Source of the DNA: Chryseobacterium viscerum
GTDB taxonomy: Bacteria; Bacteroidota; Bacteroidia; Flavobacteriales; Weeksellaceae
Assembly: GCF_002899945.2 (NCBI RefSeq)
Contig: NZ_PPEG02000016.1
Coordinates: 1-40,688, forward strand
Length of the DNA stretch: 40,688 bases
Reading direction: 5' to 3'
In this document: positions 15,920 to 23,567 of the stretch, piece by piece
How positions within the stretch are numbered: position 1 is the stretch's first letter
Layout of the letters: every line of letters starts with the position of its first letter
Translations under genes and position numbers: made by a program
Notes under the pieces: model-generated
Database searches by the model: none
What the model was told of the DNA's origin: nothing
The model's input: the letters and a program-made list of their open reading frames with translations, nothing else

Positions 15920-16981
15920 TTAATTAAGATTAAGAACACCACCGTTTGACATGCCGATGGCTGATTTTTGAATGTTAACAGCTGTTTGTGCAATCGTACT
16001 CCATGCATCGGCAGCTGCAGAAAAGGTTTTTATTTCAGGTATTGTTCTAAAATTCATATCACTGAAATTCTTCATGTTGTCAATTACCTCGCTAATTTTC
16101 TCAGTTTCTGATTTCCAGATTGGCGTAATATCTAAAGCTGTATTGACACTGAGTAGTGAATTTTCTACATTTTGGAGCATGACTTTAATATTTTGCAGGA
16201 TTGCAATTGCCTGATTTTCTATCAATAATTTTCCCTGAAGTACTTTGATTTCCCTTAGATTATCTACGACTTTGCTCGAATTTATTGCATTGACAATAGC
16301 TGCATAAGTAAGTCCTCCTACAGCAACAACCATACTCACTACCGGAATGGCCGGATTAACTGTTGTTGCAACTGTAAATCCATATGATAACAAAGCAAAT
16401 GACAAAGAACCACCGGAAGTAGCTACGCCAATCATCCCGTGACTTGCCTTTTCCGTTTCACCTGCAATATCCTGGTACAGTTTATTGATCTTATCAATAA
16501 AGACCTGTGCCTTCGCTTTGTCTTCTTTGATATCATTTTCTGCATCAGCTAATGATTTTTCGATGATGGTCTTGTAGGGCTTGAAGCTGTTGGAAAAACC
16601 GATTACAAATCCCTGTAATGTTTCCGTATCAGCAGGATTGTCTTTGATCCGTTTTTGAAGCCATTTAAAATACCCGGTGACTTGCTCTTTAGTAGTAGCA
16701 GTTTTCATATTCTCAGCAACAACCTGCATGCTGTTACTATAGCTGATAAAGTTTTGTGGGATCTGAGAAATCACCAGAGGGCCCTTGTTGATCAGCCAGT
16801 CGTTGGCAAGTTGCTGTGCTTTTCCAAGATTTTGTTCCAACTCCGTCATCCATTGTGGAGCCGGTTGAAGGGGAAAGAATTGCGATTGTTGGAGCGATAT
16901 TGCCGCCAGTGTGATCGATTGATAAGACTCGAACAGGTTCAAAACCAGTTGATCCACGATCGTTTCATCGGGTGAGAGCAT
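15920..16981 (-). CDS. HBL/Nhe-family-like pore-forming toxin component, first gene of operon
   Basis: The protein has 353 residues. It carries the shared signature (P-Q-W44, a Trp at 62, IPQ at 74-76) and a hydrophobic head at about 182-233 (MIGVATSGGSLSFALLSYGF, then PVVSMVVAVGGLTYAAIV). Flanking helices are long and charged (about 135-180 and 235-300). The family forms multi-subunit pores in target membranes; two hydrophobic-head subunits plus one milder one is the known tripartite arrangement. It begins the operon, 28 bp downstream of a TAnnTTTG box and close to a perfect palindrome. No signal peptide. GC content is far above the AT-rich flanks (for example 34 G/C in bases 15241-15300 of the next gene), which points to horizontal transfer. 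Confidence 0.75.
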   Translation of the reverse strand: MLSPDETIVDQLVLNLFESYQSITLAAISLQQSQFFPLQPAPQWMTELEQNLGKAQQLANDWLINKGPLVISQIPQNFISYSNSMQVVAENMKTATTKEQVTGYFKWLQKRIKDNPADTETLQGFVIGFSNSFKPYKTIIEKSLADAENDIKEDKAKAQVFIDKINKLYQDIAGETEKASHGMIGVATSGGSLSFALLSYGFTVATTVNPAIPVVSMVVAVGGLTYAAIVNAINSSKVVDNLREIKVLQGKLLIENQAIAILQNIKVMLQNVENSLLSVNTALDITPIWKSETEKISEVIDNMKNFSDMNFRTIPEIKTFSAAADAWSTIAQTAVNIQKSAIGMSNGGVLNLN

Positions 16982-17636
16982 AATGTGAGCGTTAGATGAT
17001 TAATTAAGATTCCATCAAATTTATTACTTTTGTTTGTTAATTAATTAGGTGTAAATACCTAATTATTGAAAAATACACAACATAATTACCATTCAGGCTA
17101 ATTGTTTACTATTTGCTAATACTGGTGACCATACGATTGCCCTCATCTTTATAGGTGATGTCCCGTACAGGTATCCTATTATTTCCAGGAATTTTATGTT
17201 AAGACACGACAATGAATTAAAACCTATCCTTTAATCACCTATGAACACGCCATCAAAGAGAGAATATTTAAAGAGAGGTTAGATCAGCTGCGGGCAATGT
17301 ATCCATCTGGCTAAAAACGATTGAGAAAGAATTCAATTAAAGTATTAGTCTATATTCTCACTTCGAAAAATGGGCAGCCATTGTAAACAATTATCTAGTT
17401 TCAAAGAACTCCAAGCAAAATCGTTCTGATCGATGTGGTTGTTAGAGACTTGTGATGTGACGCTATTACTATAATCTATTCATAAATTAAACTGCATCAT
17501 ATTGTACTGAAGACATTAGAGGTCAAATAAAGCCACAGGAAGCCAAATAGCATCAATTTAAGTGGTGTAATAGTATTTTGCAAGCTCTTACCAATATTGG
17601 TGATTATTCTCAAACCGACAAGTCTCAAATGCTGCT
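16982..17636 (-). other. Divergent control region and relic DNA between toxin operon and recombinase module
   Basis: This 655-bp region holds the toxin-operon promoter and palindrome near 17016-17065. Beyond about 17100 I see only a short coding-like relic on the plus strand at about 17223-17315 (TYEHAIKERIFKERLDQLRA, then stop) with no start codon. The rest is featureless. Confidence 0.45.
17016..17065 (-). promoter_or_regulatory. Putative toxin-operon promoter with overlapping palindromic operator
   Basis: On the minus strand TAAATTTG (17023-17016) fits the Bacteroidetes -7 box TAnnTTTG and lies about 35 bp before the first toxin start codon. No good -33 TTG is visible at the usual spacing. 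Instead a perfect 9-bp inverted repeat, TAATTAGGT (17042-17050) and ACCTAATTA (17057-17065) with a 6-nt spacer, occupies roughly the -30 to -55 zone. A dimeric regulator bound there could activate or repress. Inference only. Confidence 0.42.
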
Positions 17637-17855
17637 ATGAGAAAGAAAAAGGACATTACTAAGTCTACTGCGGGGCCACATAACGTAAAGGACCTCGGGC
17701 ATTTAATAACGATCAAAGAGATTCCGTTAGAAAAAGCCATGGACTTATTGCATAATGTCGGTATTGAGGTTGAGAAGGATGAAGCCGAAGAAATTATGGC
17801 ATTTCTGTATTTATTAACTAAAATAACTTTAAAAGAATTTTTCTCACCTAAATGA
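17637..17855 (+). CDS. Small conserved protein upstream of serine recombinase
   Basis: The protein has 72 residues, with a basic N-terminus and a helical C-terminus. The core LLHNVGIEVEKDEAEEIMAF followed by LYLLTKITLKEFF resembles small proteins that commonly precede serine recombinases in Bacteroidetes mobile islands ('xGxxxSxEEAExILxFLYxLA'). It may be an accessory recombination factor or regulator. Start at ATG 17637; 136 bp precede the recombinase. Function is unknown; its value here is as a marker of a mobile element. Confidence 0.6.
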   Translation: MRKKKDITKSTAGPHNVKDLGHLITIKEIPLEKAMDLLHNVGIEVEKDEAEEIMAFLYLLTKITLKEFFSPK

Positions 17856-17991
17856 TATTTAGTAACTTAGCCATGAAATGTTGAGTACAATTGTCACAAA
17901 TTTACCTATCCAAACTACATCTACAGCATACTAATCCACAGATCATTCGCTCACATTTCTTTCACTCTAATTTTTAACAAAATTTTGTATT

Positions 17992-19602
17992 ATGATAATC
18001 GCCGATTTATACATCAGGGTTTCTACTGATGAGCAGGCGGATAAAGGCTATTCTCAAAGAGATCAAGAGGAGAGGCTCCGCAAGCATTGTTTCACACATA
18101 ATATTACGATAGGAGAGGTTATAATTGAGGACCACTCAGCTAAGACTTTTAGTCGTCCAAAGTGGATTGATTACTTAAAATACCTTAAAAAGAGAAGTAC
18201 TAAAACTAAACTGTTATTATTTACAAAGTGGGATAGGTTTAGCAGGAATACGAGTGATGCCTATCAGATGATTAGTCAATTGCATAAACTTGGTGTTTCG
18301 GCGCAGGCTATTGAACAACCTTTAGACATGTCTATTCCTGAAAACAAGCTCTTACTAGCGATCTATTTATCTACACCTGAGGTAGAAAATGACCGTAGGG
18401 CATTGAATGTGTTTTATGGAATGCGACGAGCCAAGAAGGAAGGGAGAATGATGGGGACTGCACCGTATGGCTATTTAAACAGAAGTATGGAAGATGGTAA
18501 GAAGTATGTTGCTGTAAAGGAGCCTGAAGCATCAAATATGATTTGGGCTTTTAACGAGGTCGCAAAAGGCTCTCTACCTTCAGAACACATCAGAATTCAA
18601 ATGATTGAAAGGGGAGGACGGCAAATCACAAGAAATTCTTTTATTGAAGCGTTAAGAAACCCTGTGTATTGTGGCAGAATATATATTCGGGGACACAAAC
18701 AAGAGGATGAATATTATATAAAAGGAAAACATGAAGCTTTGATTAGTGAAGCTTTATTTTACAAAGTTCAACAGGTTATGGATAGCAGGAAAAAGGTTGA
18801 AAGACCTGGCGGGAGAGTTTTATCGAATGAACGCTATCCGCTAAGGGGATTATTATCTTGTCCTAAATGTGGAAATAACTTAACTGCAAGTGGTTCTAAA
18901 GGAAAAGCAAAAATTTACCACTATTATCATTGCAACTGGAAATGTGGATTTCGTGTAAGTACAGAATTACTAAATGTAGCATTTGAAAAAGAGCTCTTGA
19001 AATATGAGTTTAATCCTGGTATTAAAGAAATATTAAAAACTCTATTATTAAATAATTATAAGGCTTTTACGGGAGGTATTGATGATACCAAGAAAGTAAT
19101 AGTTCAAGAAATTGATGCGCTTAACGGAAAGATTACAAAAGCTAGGGATTTATTCCTGTCAGATAAAATAGATGAGGAGGATTATCGAGAAGTAAAGAAA
19201 GGCTGTAAAGAGCAGATTGAGCAATTAGAAGATAAAATTAGTTTTGTAACTACAGAATCAAAGCAACTTAATATACCTGCAAAATTAGATAAAGCATTAG
19301 ATGCTATTGCAAATATATCAAAACTTTATGTACAGGGGGATTTGGAGACGAAAAGGAAAATCGCGTGTTCGATTTATCCTGAAAAAATGGTTTTCGACGG
19401 AAGTGTATTTCAAACACCCAAAATCAATACGATTGCAAATTATATTTTTATGATAAACAAGGAGTTAGGTAAAAAAAAAGACCGACAGAAAAATTTTAAA
19501 ATTTCTACTGTCGGTCGTGTGAGCGCGAAAGGATTCGAACCTTTGACCGTCTGCTTAGAAGGCAGATGCTCTATCCAGCTGAGCTACGCACCCATTGAGT
19601 AG
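17992..19602 (+). CDS. Large serine recombinase (site-specific integrase) running into tRNA-Arg
   Basis: The frame has 536 codons. The N-terminal resolvase domain has Y-I-R-V-S11-T with Ser11 the likely catalytic nucleophile, followed by a TKWDRFSRN motif. The 'Recombinase' domain (about 160-270) includes GTAPYGYL and NPVYCGRIY. A zinc ribbon begins with C290-P-K-C293, and a coiled coil spans about 365-420. Such enzymes integrate and excise islands between att sites. The last roughly 35 codons are unusual: from about residue 497 the frame crosses the tRNA operon's terminator and then reads the complement of tRNA-Arg (KGFEPLTVCLEGRCSIQLSY). The functional C-terminus probably ended earlier, and integration beside the tRNA created this fusion. 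It is likely the mobilisation enzyme of the toxin island. Confidence 0.88.
   Translation: MIIADLYIRVSTDEQADKGYSQRDQEERLRKHCFTHNITIGEVIIEDHSAKTFSRPKWIDYLKYLKKRSTKTKLLLFTKWDRFSRNTSDAYQMISQLHKLGVSAQAIEQPLDMSIPENKLLLAIYLSTPEVENDRRALNVFYGMRRAKKEGRMMGTAPYGYLNRSMEDGKKYVAVKEPEASNMIWAFNEVAKGSLPSEHIRIQMIERGGRQITRNSFIEALRNPVYCGRIYIRGHKQEDEYYIKGKHEALISEALFYKVQQVMDSRKKVERPGGRVLSNERYPLRGLLSCPKCGNNLTASGSKGKAKIYHYYHCNWKCGFRVSTELLNVAFEKELLKYEFNPGIKEILKTLLLNNYKAFTGGIDDTKKVIVQEIDALNGKITKARDLFLSDKIDEEDYREVKKGCKEQIEQLEDKISFVTTESKQLNIPAKLDKALDAIANISKLYVQGDLETKRKIACSIYPEKMVFDGSVFQTPKINTIANYIFMINKELGKKKDRQKNFKISTVGRVSAKGFEPLTVCLEGRCSIQLSYAPIE
19471..19516 (-). terminator. Intrinsic terminator of the tRNA-Pro/tRNA-Arg operon
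   Basis: On the minus strand the stem GACCGACAG (19516-19508) and CTGTCGGTC (19488-19480) is a perfect 9 bp with a 19-nt AT loop, followed by nine T residues (19479-19471). It starts 4 bp after the tRNA-Arg 3' end. It lies inside the recombinase reading frame. Confidence 0.85.
19520..19593 (-). tRNA. tRNA-Arg (anticodon TCT)
   Basis: A complete cloverleaf is readable on the minus strand. The acceptor stem is GGGTGCG/CGCGCTC with two wobble pairs, the D-arm is GCTCAGCTGGATAGAGC, and the anticodon stem TCTGC/GCAGA holds loop CTTCTAA. The T-arm is AAAGGTTCGAATCCTTT and the discriminator base is A. CCA is not encoded. Its 3' end faces the recombinase, a usual arrangement for an integration target. 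Confidence 0.95.
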
Positions 19603-19625
19603 TTTTGAGAAAACTACTAAAACAG

Positions 19626-19700
19626 TCGGGGCGGCAGGATTCGAACCTGCGACCTCCTGGTCCCAAACCAGGCGCGATGACCGGACTACGCTACGCCCCG
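19626..19700 (-). tRNA. tRNA-Pro (anticodon TGG)
   Basis: On the minus strand: acceptor stem CGGGGCG/CGCCCCG, anticodon stem CCTGG/CCAGG with loop TTTGGGA, T-arm GCAGGTTCGAATCCTGC, discriminator A. It lies 32 bp upstream of tRNA-Arg and is probably co-transcribed with it from the promoter near 19743. Confidence 0.95.
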
Positions 19701-19742
19701 AGGGTGTCATCAGTAACGAATTTTACTTCGTTTTTGCGGTTG

Positions 19743-19750
19743 CAAAGGTA
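19743..19750 (-). promoter_or_regulatory. -7 box of tRNA operon promoter
   Basis: TACCTTTG on the minus strand is an exact TAnnTTTG match, about 43 bp before the tRNA-Pro 5' end. A TTTG occurs only 11 bp upstream, shorter than the usual -33 spacing, so the upstream element is unclear. Confidence 0.6.
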
Positions 19751-19959
19751 CAATACTTTTTCAAATAAAAAAATAAAATGAAGAATAATTTTTAATTAAT
19801 TTTTCATGAATACTTTTTCATTACCTTTACCTGATTAATAACCATTGACTTAACTTGTTTTAAAAATGATGAAAAATTTTTCATTTTTTTCCTCCTTTTT
19901 TCCCTTTTTGAAATTTGAAACCGTTTGTTCATGGTGTTTTGTTTTTAAAATAATAGACC

Positions 19960-20259
19960 ATGAAAAAAGAGGATTTTTATAAAATATACCTTCCCGCACT
20001 GGAAAAAGCATTTCAGAATGATTCCATTAATTTCGGTTTTTATGTAAAATCTCCAGAGGATTATCTGGATGATGAACCGGCAGATAAAATTGAGCAGTAT
20101 TTGAAAGAGCATAAAGCTGAATTTCCGGAAAAAGGCGCCTATTATTTTGATGCAAAATCTCACAATTTTCCTTCTGTTCAAGATCTTTCAATTGATTGCT
20201 ATAAAGCTGACCTGATGGCAGAAATATCAAAGATCAAAAAGGAGTTTTCAATTAACTGA
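19960..20259 (+). CDS. Hypothetical small acidic/lysine-rich protein
   Basis: The protein has 99 residues, with no signal peptide or transmembrane segment. Mixed helix and strand with many charged residues (PEDYLDDEPADKIEQYLKEH). I do not recognise it. It starts a same-strand run of small genes that extends to 23422. The upstream 259 bp hold the tRNA promoter on the other strand and AT-rich DNA. Only 16 bp separate it from the following lipoprotein gene, so they are probably co-transcribed. Confidence 0.55.
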   Translation: MKKEDFYKIYLPALEKAFQNDSINFGFYVKSPEDYLDDEPADKIEQYLKEHKAEFPEKGAYYFDAKSHNFPSVQDLSIDCYKADLMAEISKIKKEFSIN

Positions 20260-20275
20260 AAAAATCATTATTACA

Positions 20276-20845
20276 ATGAAATATAAAAATATAAATGTGA
20301 AAACCGGATATTATTTTTCCCTGTTAAGCTGTCTTTTAATCCTATTATCATCCTGTTGTAAAAATCAGGAATTTGTTAACCATACTATTGTCAACGTATC
20401 ACTTAGTTTGCCTAAATCATTTGCCATTAAGCAAGAACGCGCCGAAGATTCACGGGTATATAGCATCAATACTGGAAATAAATGTATTGGCTATATTTAT
20501 TATGGTGATTATAAACCTTTTGAAGAAAATTCTTTTTTCATTACTGATGATAAAGAATTATATGAAAAATATAAAAACAGAGAGTTAAAAGCTTATTTCT
20601 CAAAAAATTCTGATAGAGATTACAAAAATGGAATTTATAATGTTAATTACTATTACTACGATACCCTCAATAAGCACAGGGCTCAGATTATGCTGCCTAA
20701 GAAAATGAATAAAGGATCCATCGGGATTCATTTTGACAGTGTGAATGTTTACAAAAGTAAGATGGCTATTATTGTTAACGACATTAGTGAAGAGAATAAA
20801 GAGGTATTTTTAAAAGTCTTTAAAACCATTAAAATCAATCCGTAA
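20276..20845 (+). CDS. Hypothetical lipoprotein
   Basis: The protein has 189 residues. The N-terminus carries a lipoprotein signal, with hydrophobic LLSCLLILLSSC and the lipidated Cys at 27 (a second Cys follows). The remainder is a soluble domain of mixed strands with many Tyr (VNYYYYD), resembling small PsbP-like or immunity-type periplasmic domains, but I cannot assign a family. It should be anchored to a periplasm-facing membrane leaflet. It is between a 99-residue hypothetical (16-bp gap) and a second lipoprotein (12-bp gap), so the three appear to form an operon. Confidence 0.62.
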   Translation: MKYKNINVKTGYYFSLLSCLLILLSSCCKNQEFVNHTIVNVSLSLPKSFAIKQERAEDSRVYSINTGNKCIGYIYYGDYKPFEENSFFITDDKELYEKYKNRELKAYFSKNSDRDYKNGIYNVNYYYYDTLNKHRAQIMLPKKMNKGSIGIHFDSVNVYKSKMAIIVNDISEENKEVFLKVFKTIKINP

Positions 20846-20857
20846 ACATTAAAATTT

Positions 20858-21352
20858 ATGAAATTAGGGTTATCATTTCTAAGTTCTATTATTACGCTTT
20901 TCGCGGTGTTTTGTTTTCTTGTTTCCTGTAATAAGGAATACTCAAGTTCATACGGATACGATCATGGTAAAGTTTATGAATATAATAAAAAGCCTTGGGA
21001 CTCTGACGCTTCAAAAAATAAATTATACCTAAGTGAAGTATCTGACCAAGACCGTATTCTTTATCCGAAAATAGGAAAATTGAATTTTACCCTTATAGAT
21101 TCTTTAAAGCCCAGCCAGAAAATTGACTCAATACTGTTTAAAGGAAAGTATGAAGAATACTTTCCAAGACCAAACTGCCCGGCGGGGAATAATCATATCT
21201 TACTATTTTACAAAGAAGGTATTTTAAAGTATGTTGCTAAGTTTAGTGATTATTGTGATGAGTGTTTTTTAATCAACCATAGTACAGGCCAAAGACATTA
21301 TATGAAACTTGGTTATAATGACTTTATGAAGCTGGTGAAATCTGATCAATAA
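20858..21352 (+). CDS. Hypothetical lipoprotein
   Basis: The protein has 164 residues. Signal with lipobox CFLVSC and lipidated Cys24. The mature part has a Tyr-rich stretch and a C-terminal domain with several Cys (NCPAGNNH near 110 and YCDECF near 140) that could form disulfides in the periplasm. It contains KLNFTLIDSLKPSQKIDSIL, an alternating pattern with no family I recognise. It follows the previous lipoprotein by 12 bp. Confidence 0.6.
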   Translation: MKLGLSFLSSIITLFAVFCFLVSCNKEYSSSYGYDHGKVYEYNKKPWDSDASKNKLYLSEVSDQDRILYPKIGKLNFTLIDSLKPSQKIDSILFKGKYEEYFPRPNCPAGNNHILLFYKEGILKYVAKFSDYCDECFLINHSTGQRHYMKLGYNDFMKLVKSDQ

Positions 21353-21398
21353 ATACTAAAAGTCGATTATAATTAAAATTTTTAAACTTAAGTAAGAC

Positions 21399-21791
21399 AT
21401 GATCATTACTAAACTACATATAATTGATTGGTATGATGATATTATAACGTCGGTTATTTCATTTGAAAATGAGAGGTATATATTTAACTGTATTCAGAAA
21501 AATAGTAATGGAGGCAAAACATATTATTGTGTGAAAATAGATGAAGAATCGTTTAAACAAATTGGAAATATAATAGATAACAAGATTCTTACTAGAAGTG
21601 ATTGGAATATTATAAATCTGATTTTTGAAAATAACAATAAAAAGGATAGTGTCTTTTTACTAAATACAGAATTATTATTTGTTGGGCTGGATATTATTTT
21701 TAGCAAAGCAGGGAATTCAGATATCATAGATATAAAGTTTCCTTTTGATATTTCAACGCTATATACTTGTCCGGGTATTAAAGATTTGTAA
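21399..21791 (+). CDS. Hypothetical cytoplasmic protein, immunity-like
   Basis: The protein has 130 residues and no signal peptide. It opens with strands (IITKLHIIDWYDDIITSVIS, then YIFNCI) typical of small immunity-type alpha/beta proteins in Bacteroidetes, but I cannot place it in a named family. The composition is Ile/Asn-rich and strongly AT-biased. It lies in the run of small same-strand genes without an obvious toxin partner in the window. Confidence 0.5.
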   Translation: MIITKLHIIDWYDDIITSVISFENERYIFNCIQKNSNGGKTYYCVKIDEESFKQIGNIIDNKILTRSDWNIINLIFENNNKKDSVFLLNTELLFVGLDIIFSKAGNSDIIDIKFPFDISTLYTCPGIKDL

Positions 21792-21823
21792 AAGCAGATA
21801 GCTGCTGACTAAAATAAGAATTA

Positions 21824-22159
21824 ATGAAAGATATATTTGAGTTTAAGATTGTTATTCATGAAAATCTGTCGGAGAATCTAGTAAACTGTTTCCTTGCTTT
21901 TATTGAAGATCATTCTGTGTATTGGGGAGGCGGTTATGCTGACAATCAGATCAATGGAGGATTGTATACTGATGAGAGTGTAATAATTAATATCAATGAT
22001 TTTGTGAAAGAATTTATTGCATTTTTTTTACATCTGGAAATTACGATCCATAAAATTGAGATTAATATGGAAGATTTTTATTTTTATCGTTTTGACCATG
22101 ATGCTTTTGTTGAAAATTATTCTTTCCTACCTATAAATATTGGCTGTTGGGAGTTATAA
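21824..22159 (+). CDS. YggL-like (DUF469) small protein
   Basis: The protein has 111 residues. The segment FLAFIEDHSVYWGGGYADNQ with following GG-LY resembles the 'F--FIE--GL--GGG' core of the YggL / 50S ribosome-binding family, which is small and cytoplasmic. The N-terminus FEFKIVIHENL is a strand as in that fold. The role of this family is poorly defined. The match rests on a short motif, so an unrelated immunity-type protein is possible. Gap of 32 bp from the previous gene. Confidence 0.5.
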   Translation: MKDIFEFKIVIHENLSENLVNCFLAFIEDHSVYWGGGYADNQINGGLYTDESVIININDFVKEFIAFFLHLEITIHKIEINMEDFYFYRFDHDAFVENYSFLPINIGCWEL

Positions 22160-22207
22160 TTATTCCAGCGAAAACGGAAATAGCCACCAAAAAAGCATTA
22201 ATGTTTT

Positions 22208-22846
22208 ATGAAGAAATATAGAGATATCCATCATTATTACCTATTGAAACTTTTTAACTGTGAAGAACTCATTTATGATAGTTTTTGGTTGTTTTATAAT
22301 CAGAAGGATGGAGTTCAAATAGCTGATCTTTTCCCTGACCAAAAGGTTTATTCTTTTTTATGGGAATATGCAGATACGGATATTTTAATAAAAATAGATG
22401 AATGGAAAAGAGCTTTCAGAAGAAATAATATTGAAATCACAAAAGAATCTAAACTGCATACTCAGAACTACTTATCAGCTGATAGAAAGGTGTATCTGGA
22501 TTGTCTGGAAACTGATCTTACAGTTGCTGATAAAAAATTTAAAGATCTTACAGCATATGATATCGGACAACGCTTTGTTCAAATTGTGACTGATCAAAAT
22601 ATATCTTTTACTGATATTGATTTAGATTTTCTGGAATTAACAGATAGAGTTGATAAATTCAAAGCATTTATCAGGATTTTAGATAAAGAAGGTATTCAGT
22701 CATTAATTTTAAATGGCTATCGTCATCGTGGAGAATTACTTAAAGTCTGCATTGTTAAAACTGATAAAACTGACTTAAAAACAGTAGAAGCTTTACCCTT
22801 AAATATTTTTGAAAATACTTATGTAGCCATGCCATTTAACTGGTAA
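22208..22846 (+). CDS. Hypothetical protein
   Basis: The protein has 212 residues, cytoplasmic, with no signal peptide. It shows several aromatic-rich helices (YYLLKLFNCEELIYDSFWLF) and a central helical pair, ending in a strand with PLNIFENTYVAMPFNW. I do not recognise a family. It is the last of the tightly spaced small genes before a promoter-like box at 22957. Confidence 0.5.
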   Translation: MKKYRDIHHYYLLKLFNCEELIYDSFWLFYNQKDGVQIADLFPDQKVYSFLWEYADTDILIKIDEWKRAFRRNNIEITKESKLHTQNYLSADRKVYLDCLETDLTVADKKFKDLTAYDIGQRFVQIVTDQNISFTDIDLDFLELTDRVDKFKAFIRILDKEGIQSLILNGYRHRGELLKVCIVKTDKTDLKTVEALPLNIFENTYVAMPFNW

Positions 22847-22956
22847 AATTAAAATGATAGCTGGCGTAAAAATTAGTCTCTGATGATGGGTGTTTTATCT
22901 GACAGATACAATGTTTGAAGTGTTTTTGTTTTTATATAAATACTATCCTAAATCCC

Positions 22957-22964
22957 TATATTTG
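22957..22964 (+). promoter_or_regulatory. -7 box upstream of the 133-residue gene
   Basis: TATATTTG fits TAnnTTTG and sits 57 bp before the start at 23021. The 14-nt word AATCCCTATATTTG containing it occurs again at 23550-23563 before the nuclease gene. Confidence 0.5.
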
Positions 22965-23020
22965 GACCTTACCAACAAAAGATTTTTTATTCAATCCTAT
23001 AAAAATTAAATAATTGTAAA

Positions 23021-23422
23021 ATGAAATTTAAAATATTTCTAGTCATAATCATATCATTAGGAGTTTTCTTTGTTATAAGAGTTTTTCTGTCAGATTTCTT
23101 TGCAAATAAGCATGAGGTTCATATTGTTGATAAATATTTTGTAGTAGAGATTAACGGAGAATATAATTTAATGCATAAAGAGGAACATGGATATAGTTTA
23201 ATAGTTCCAAGTGTTTTAGATGTATATATCAAACAAAATGAAATTATTGCTATATCAAGTTTAGAAGGAAATAAATTCATAAACAATAATTATAAAAATC
23301 AATATGTAACTCGTGATAATACTTATTATTATCATGTAAAACAATACAAGGTACAAGAGGTTAGTGAGGAACAATTTTTAAAACAAAAAAAAATGTATAG
23401 TTTGATATGGCAATTAGAATAA
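23021..23422 (+). CDS. Hypothetical membrane-anchored protein
   Basis: The protein has 133 residues. One N-terminal transmembrane helix (about 4-27, IFLVIIISLGVFFVIRVFL) is followed by a polar, strand-rich domain with many Tyr and Asn. No lipobox, so it is probably an inner-membrane protein with a periplasmic domain. It has its own promoter-like box and is followed by a terminator, so it is likely transcribed alone. Function unknown. Confidence 0.55.
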   Translation: MKFKIFLVIIISLGVFFVIRVFLSDFFANKHEVHIVDKYFVVEINGEYNLMHKEEHGYSLIVPSVLDVYIKQNEIIAISSLEGNKFINNNYKNQYVTRDNTYYYHVKQYKVQEVSEEQFLKQKKMYSLIWQLE

Positions 23423-23499
23423 ATAATAACATTAAAAATACGAGCTCCACAAAGTCTCTTGACTTTGAGGCAAAAAAATAAAATAGTTCAATTTGACAT

Positions 23500-23532
23500 A
23501 AAAAAAACCTAGCATTTTTGCGAGGTTTTTTT
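23500..23532 (+). terminator. Bidirectional-looking intrinsic terminator
   Basis: AACCT-A-GC and GC-G-AGGTT form a stem with one A-G mismatch around an ATTTTT loop, with A-runs before and T-runs after. It lies about 85 bp after the preceding stop and just upstream of the nuclease promoter, so it insulates the two genes. Confidence 0.6.
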
Positions 23533-23555
23533 AATTAACAAACCCCACGAATCCC

Positions 23556-23563
23556 TATATTTG
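23556..23563 (+). promoter_or_regulatory. -7 box placing the nuclease start at or near +1
   Basis: TATATTTG ends only 4 bp before the ATG at 23568. With the usual distance from this box to +1, transcription would begin at or a few bases into the start codon, suggesting a leaderless or very short leader mRNA. Confidence 0.5.
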
Positions 23564-23567
23564 CCGC

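Noticed and set aside
17223..17315. Short coding-like stretch TYEHAIKERIFKERLDQLRA before the recombinase module
   Set aside because: No start codon, about 30 codons only, no recognisable family.
9990..17640. Direct repeat of the tRNA-Arg 3' end as the left attachment site
   Set aside because: I scanned for the GCGCGAAAGGATTCGAAC-type word and did not find a second copy; the left att site may be short or outside the window.
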